Source: Paracoccaceae bacterium
GTDB lineage: Bacteria > Pseudomonadota > Alphaproteobacteria > Rhodobacterales > Rhodobacteraceae
Direction: 5' to 3'
Length of the DNA stretch: 33,405 nucleotides
Assembly: GCA_020629115.1 (NCBI GenBank)
Contig: JAHDDY010000005.1
Coordinates: 50,171 to 83,575 of the forward strand
The notes beneath the pieces are model-generated. The model saw nothing but the letters and a program-made list of their open reading frames with translations. It was not told the DNA's origin and ran no database searches. Positions 33,373-33,405 of the stretch are shown in pieces. The stretch's first letter is position 1. Each line of letters begins with the position of its first letter. Made by a program: the position numbers and the translations under genes.

Positions 33373-33397
33373 TCAGCGACAATCAGGATGAGAATCC
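33353..33397. repeat. Imperfect 23-bp tandem repeat at the right edge
   Basis: 33353-33374 and 33376-33397 share 18 of 22 positions by eye (GCGACAATC, GG and TGAGA in common), offset 23 bases. An offset not divisible by three shifts the helicase frame; the interrupting TGA lies at the junction. It may reflect a real duplication or a contig-end artefact. Confidence 0.5.
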
Positions 33398-33405
33398 GAG
33401 GTCGT

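Larger units (their letters stand above)
31742..33405. mobile_element. Probable left part of a genomic island at tRNA-Ser
   Basis: From the tRNA end the sequence becomes clearly less GC-rich (for example AATCCAACATATTGTATTA) and codon use is mixed, with the only gene a helicase-nuclease fragment pointing back to the tRNA. tRNA 3' ends are preferred integrase sites, so an island is likely. The matching att repeat and integrase are not in the window, so the boundary is inferred from composition and position. Confidence 0.5.

Overview
The window looks like chromosome of a GC-rich alphaproteobacterium, most likely Rhodobacterales/Rhodobacteraceae. The support is the very high GC across about 31.7 kb, the chain of lgt, a MidA-type methyltransferase and pgeF joined by 4-base ATGA overlaps, a Sinorhizobium-like FrcBCA sugar transporter, a UbiK/BMFP gene, an NDUFS6-type zinc-finger gene and an aromatic amino acid gene string. 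Most genes are housekeeping and densely packed, and many neighbours share ATGA or GTGA stop/start overlaps.

Layout from left to right: a two-gene minus-strand pair of membrane-anchored proteins, one carrying 102-residue repeats and running off the left edge (1-1167); ndk; a secreted NlpC/P60-like hypothetical (2001-3314); polA; a small lipoprotein; a DUF4139 exported protein coupled to a CHCC zinc-finger protein; a lone ABC ATPase; the lgt-midA-pgeF operon; nth with a short-chain dehydrogenase; a NYN-domain protein divergent from folK; ubiK; the sugar ABC operon frcBCA with an upstream GntR regulator and a 21-bp palindrome in front of frcB; bactofilin; a single-cysteine BCP peroxiredoxin; a large AsmA/DUF3971-like protein; a BON-MscS channel; an orphan receiver protein; gloB divergent from a methyltransferase; and the operon methyltransferase, chorismate mutase, HisC-type aminotransferase, prephenate/arogenate dehydrogenase, which covers much of the route from chorismate towards tyrosine and phenylalanine.

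At 31652-31741 there is a tRNA-Ser(GCT). Immediately after it the base composition becomes visibly more AT-rich and the rest of the window holds the 3' part of a superfamily 2 helicase with a possible C-terminal nuclease domain. This is the typical picture of a horizontally acquired (probably defence or restriction related) island inserted at a tRNA 3' end. The helicase frame is interrupted by a stop codon close to the right edge, beside a 23-bp imperfect tandem repeat, so the gene is either broken or the edge sequence is unreliable.

Many gene ends carry GC-rich hairpins of the form CCCCGG...CCGGGG; several are mutually similar and form a small family of intergenic palindromes. I found no CRISPR array, insertion sequence, rRNA or replication origin. 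The candidates for something undescribed are the left-edge repeat-protein pair and the tRNA-linked helicase island; neither can be assigned a system from this window alone.
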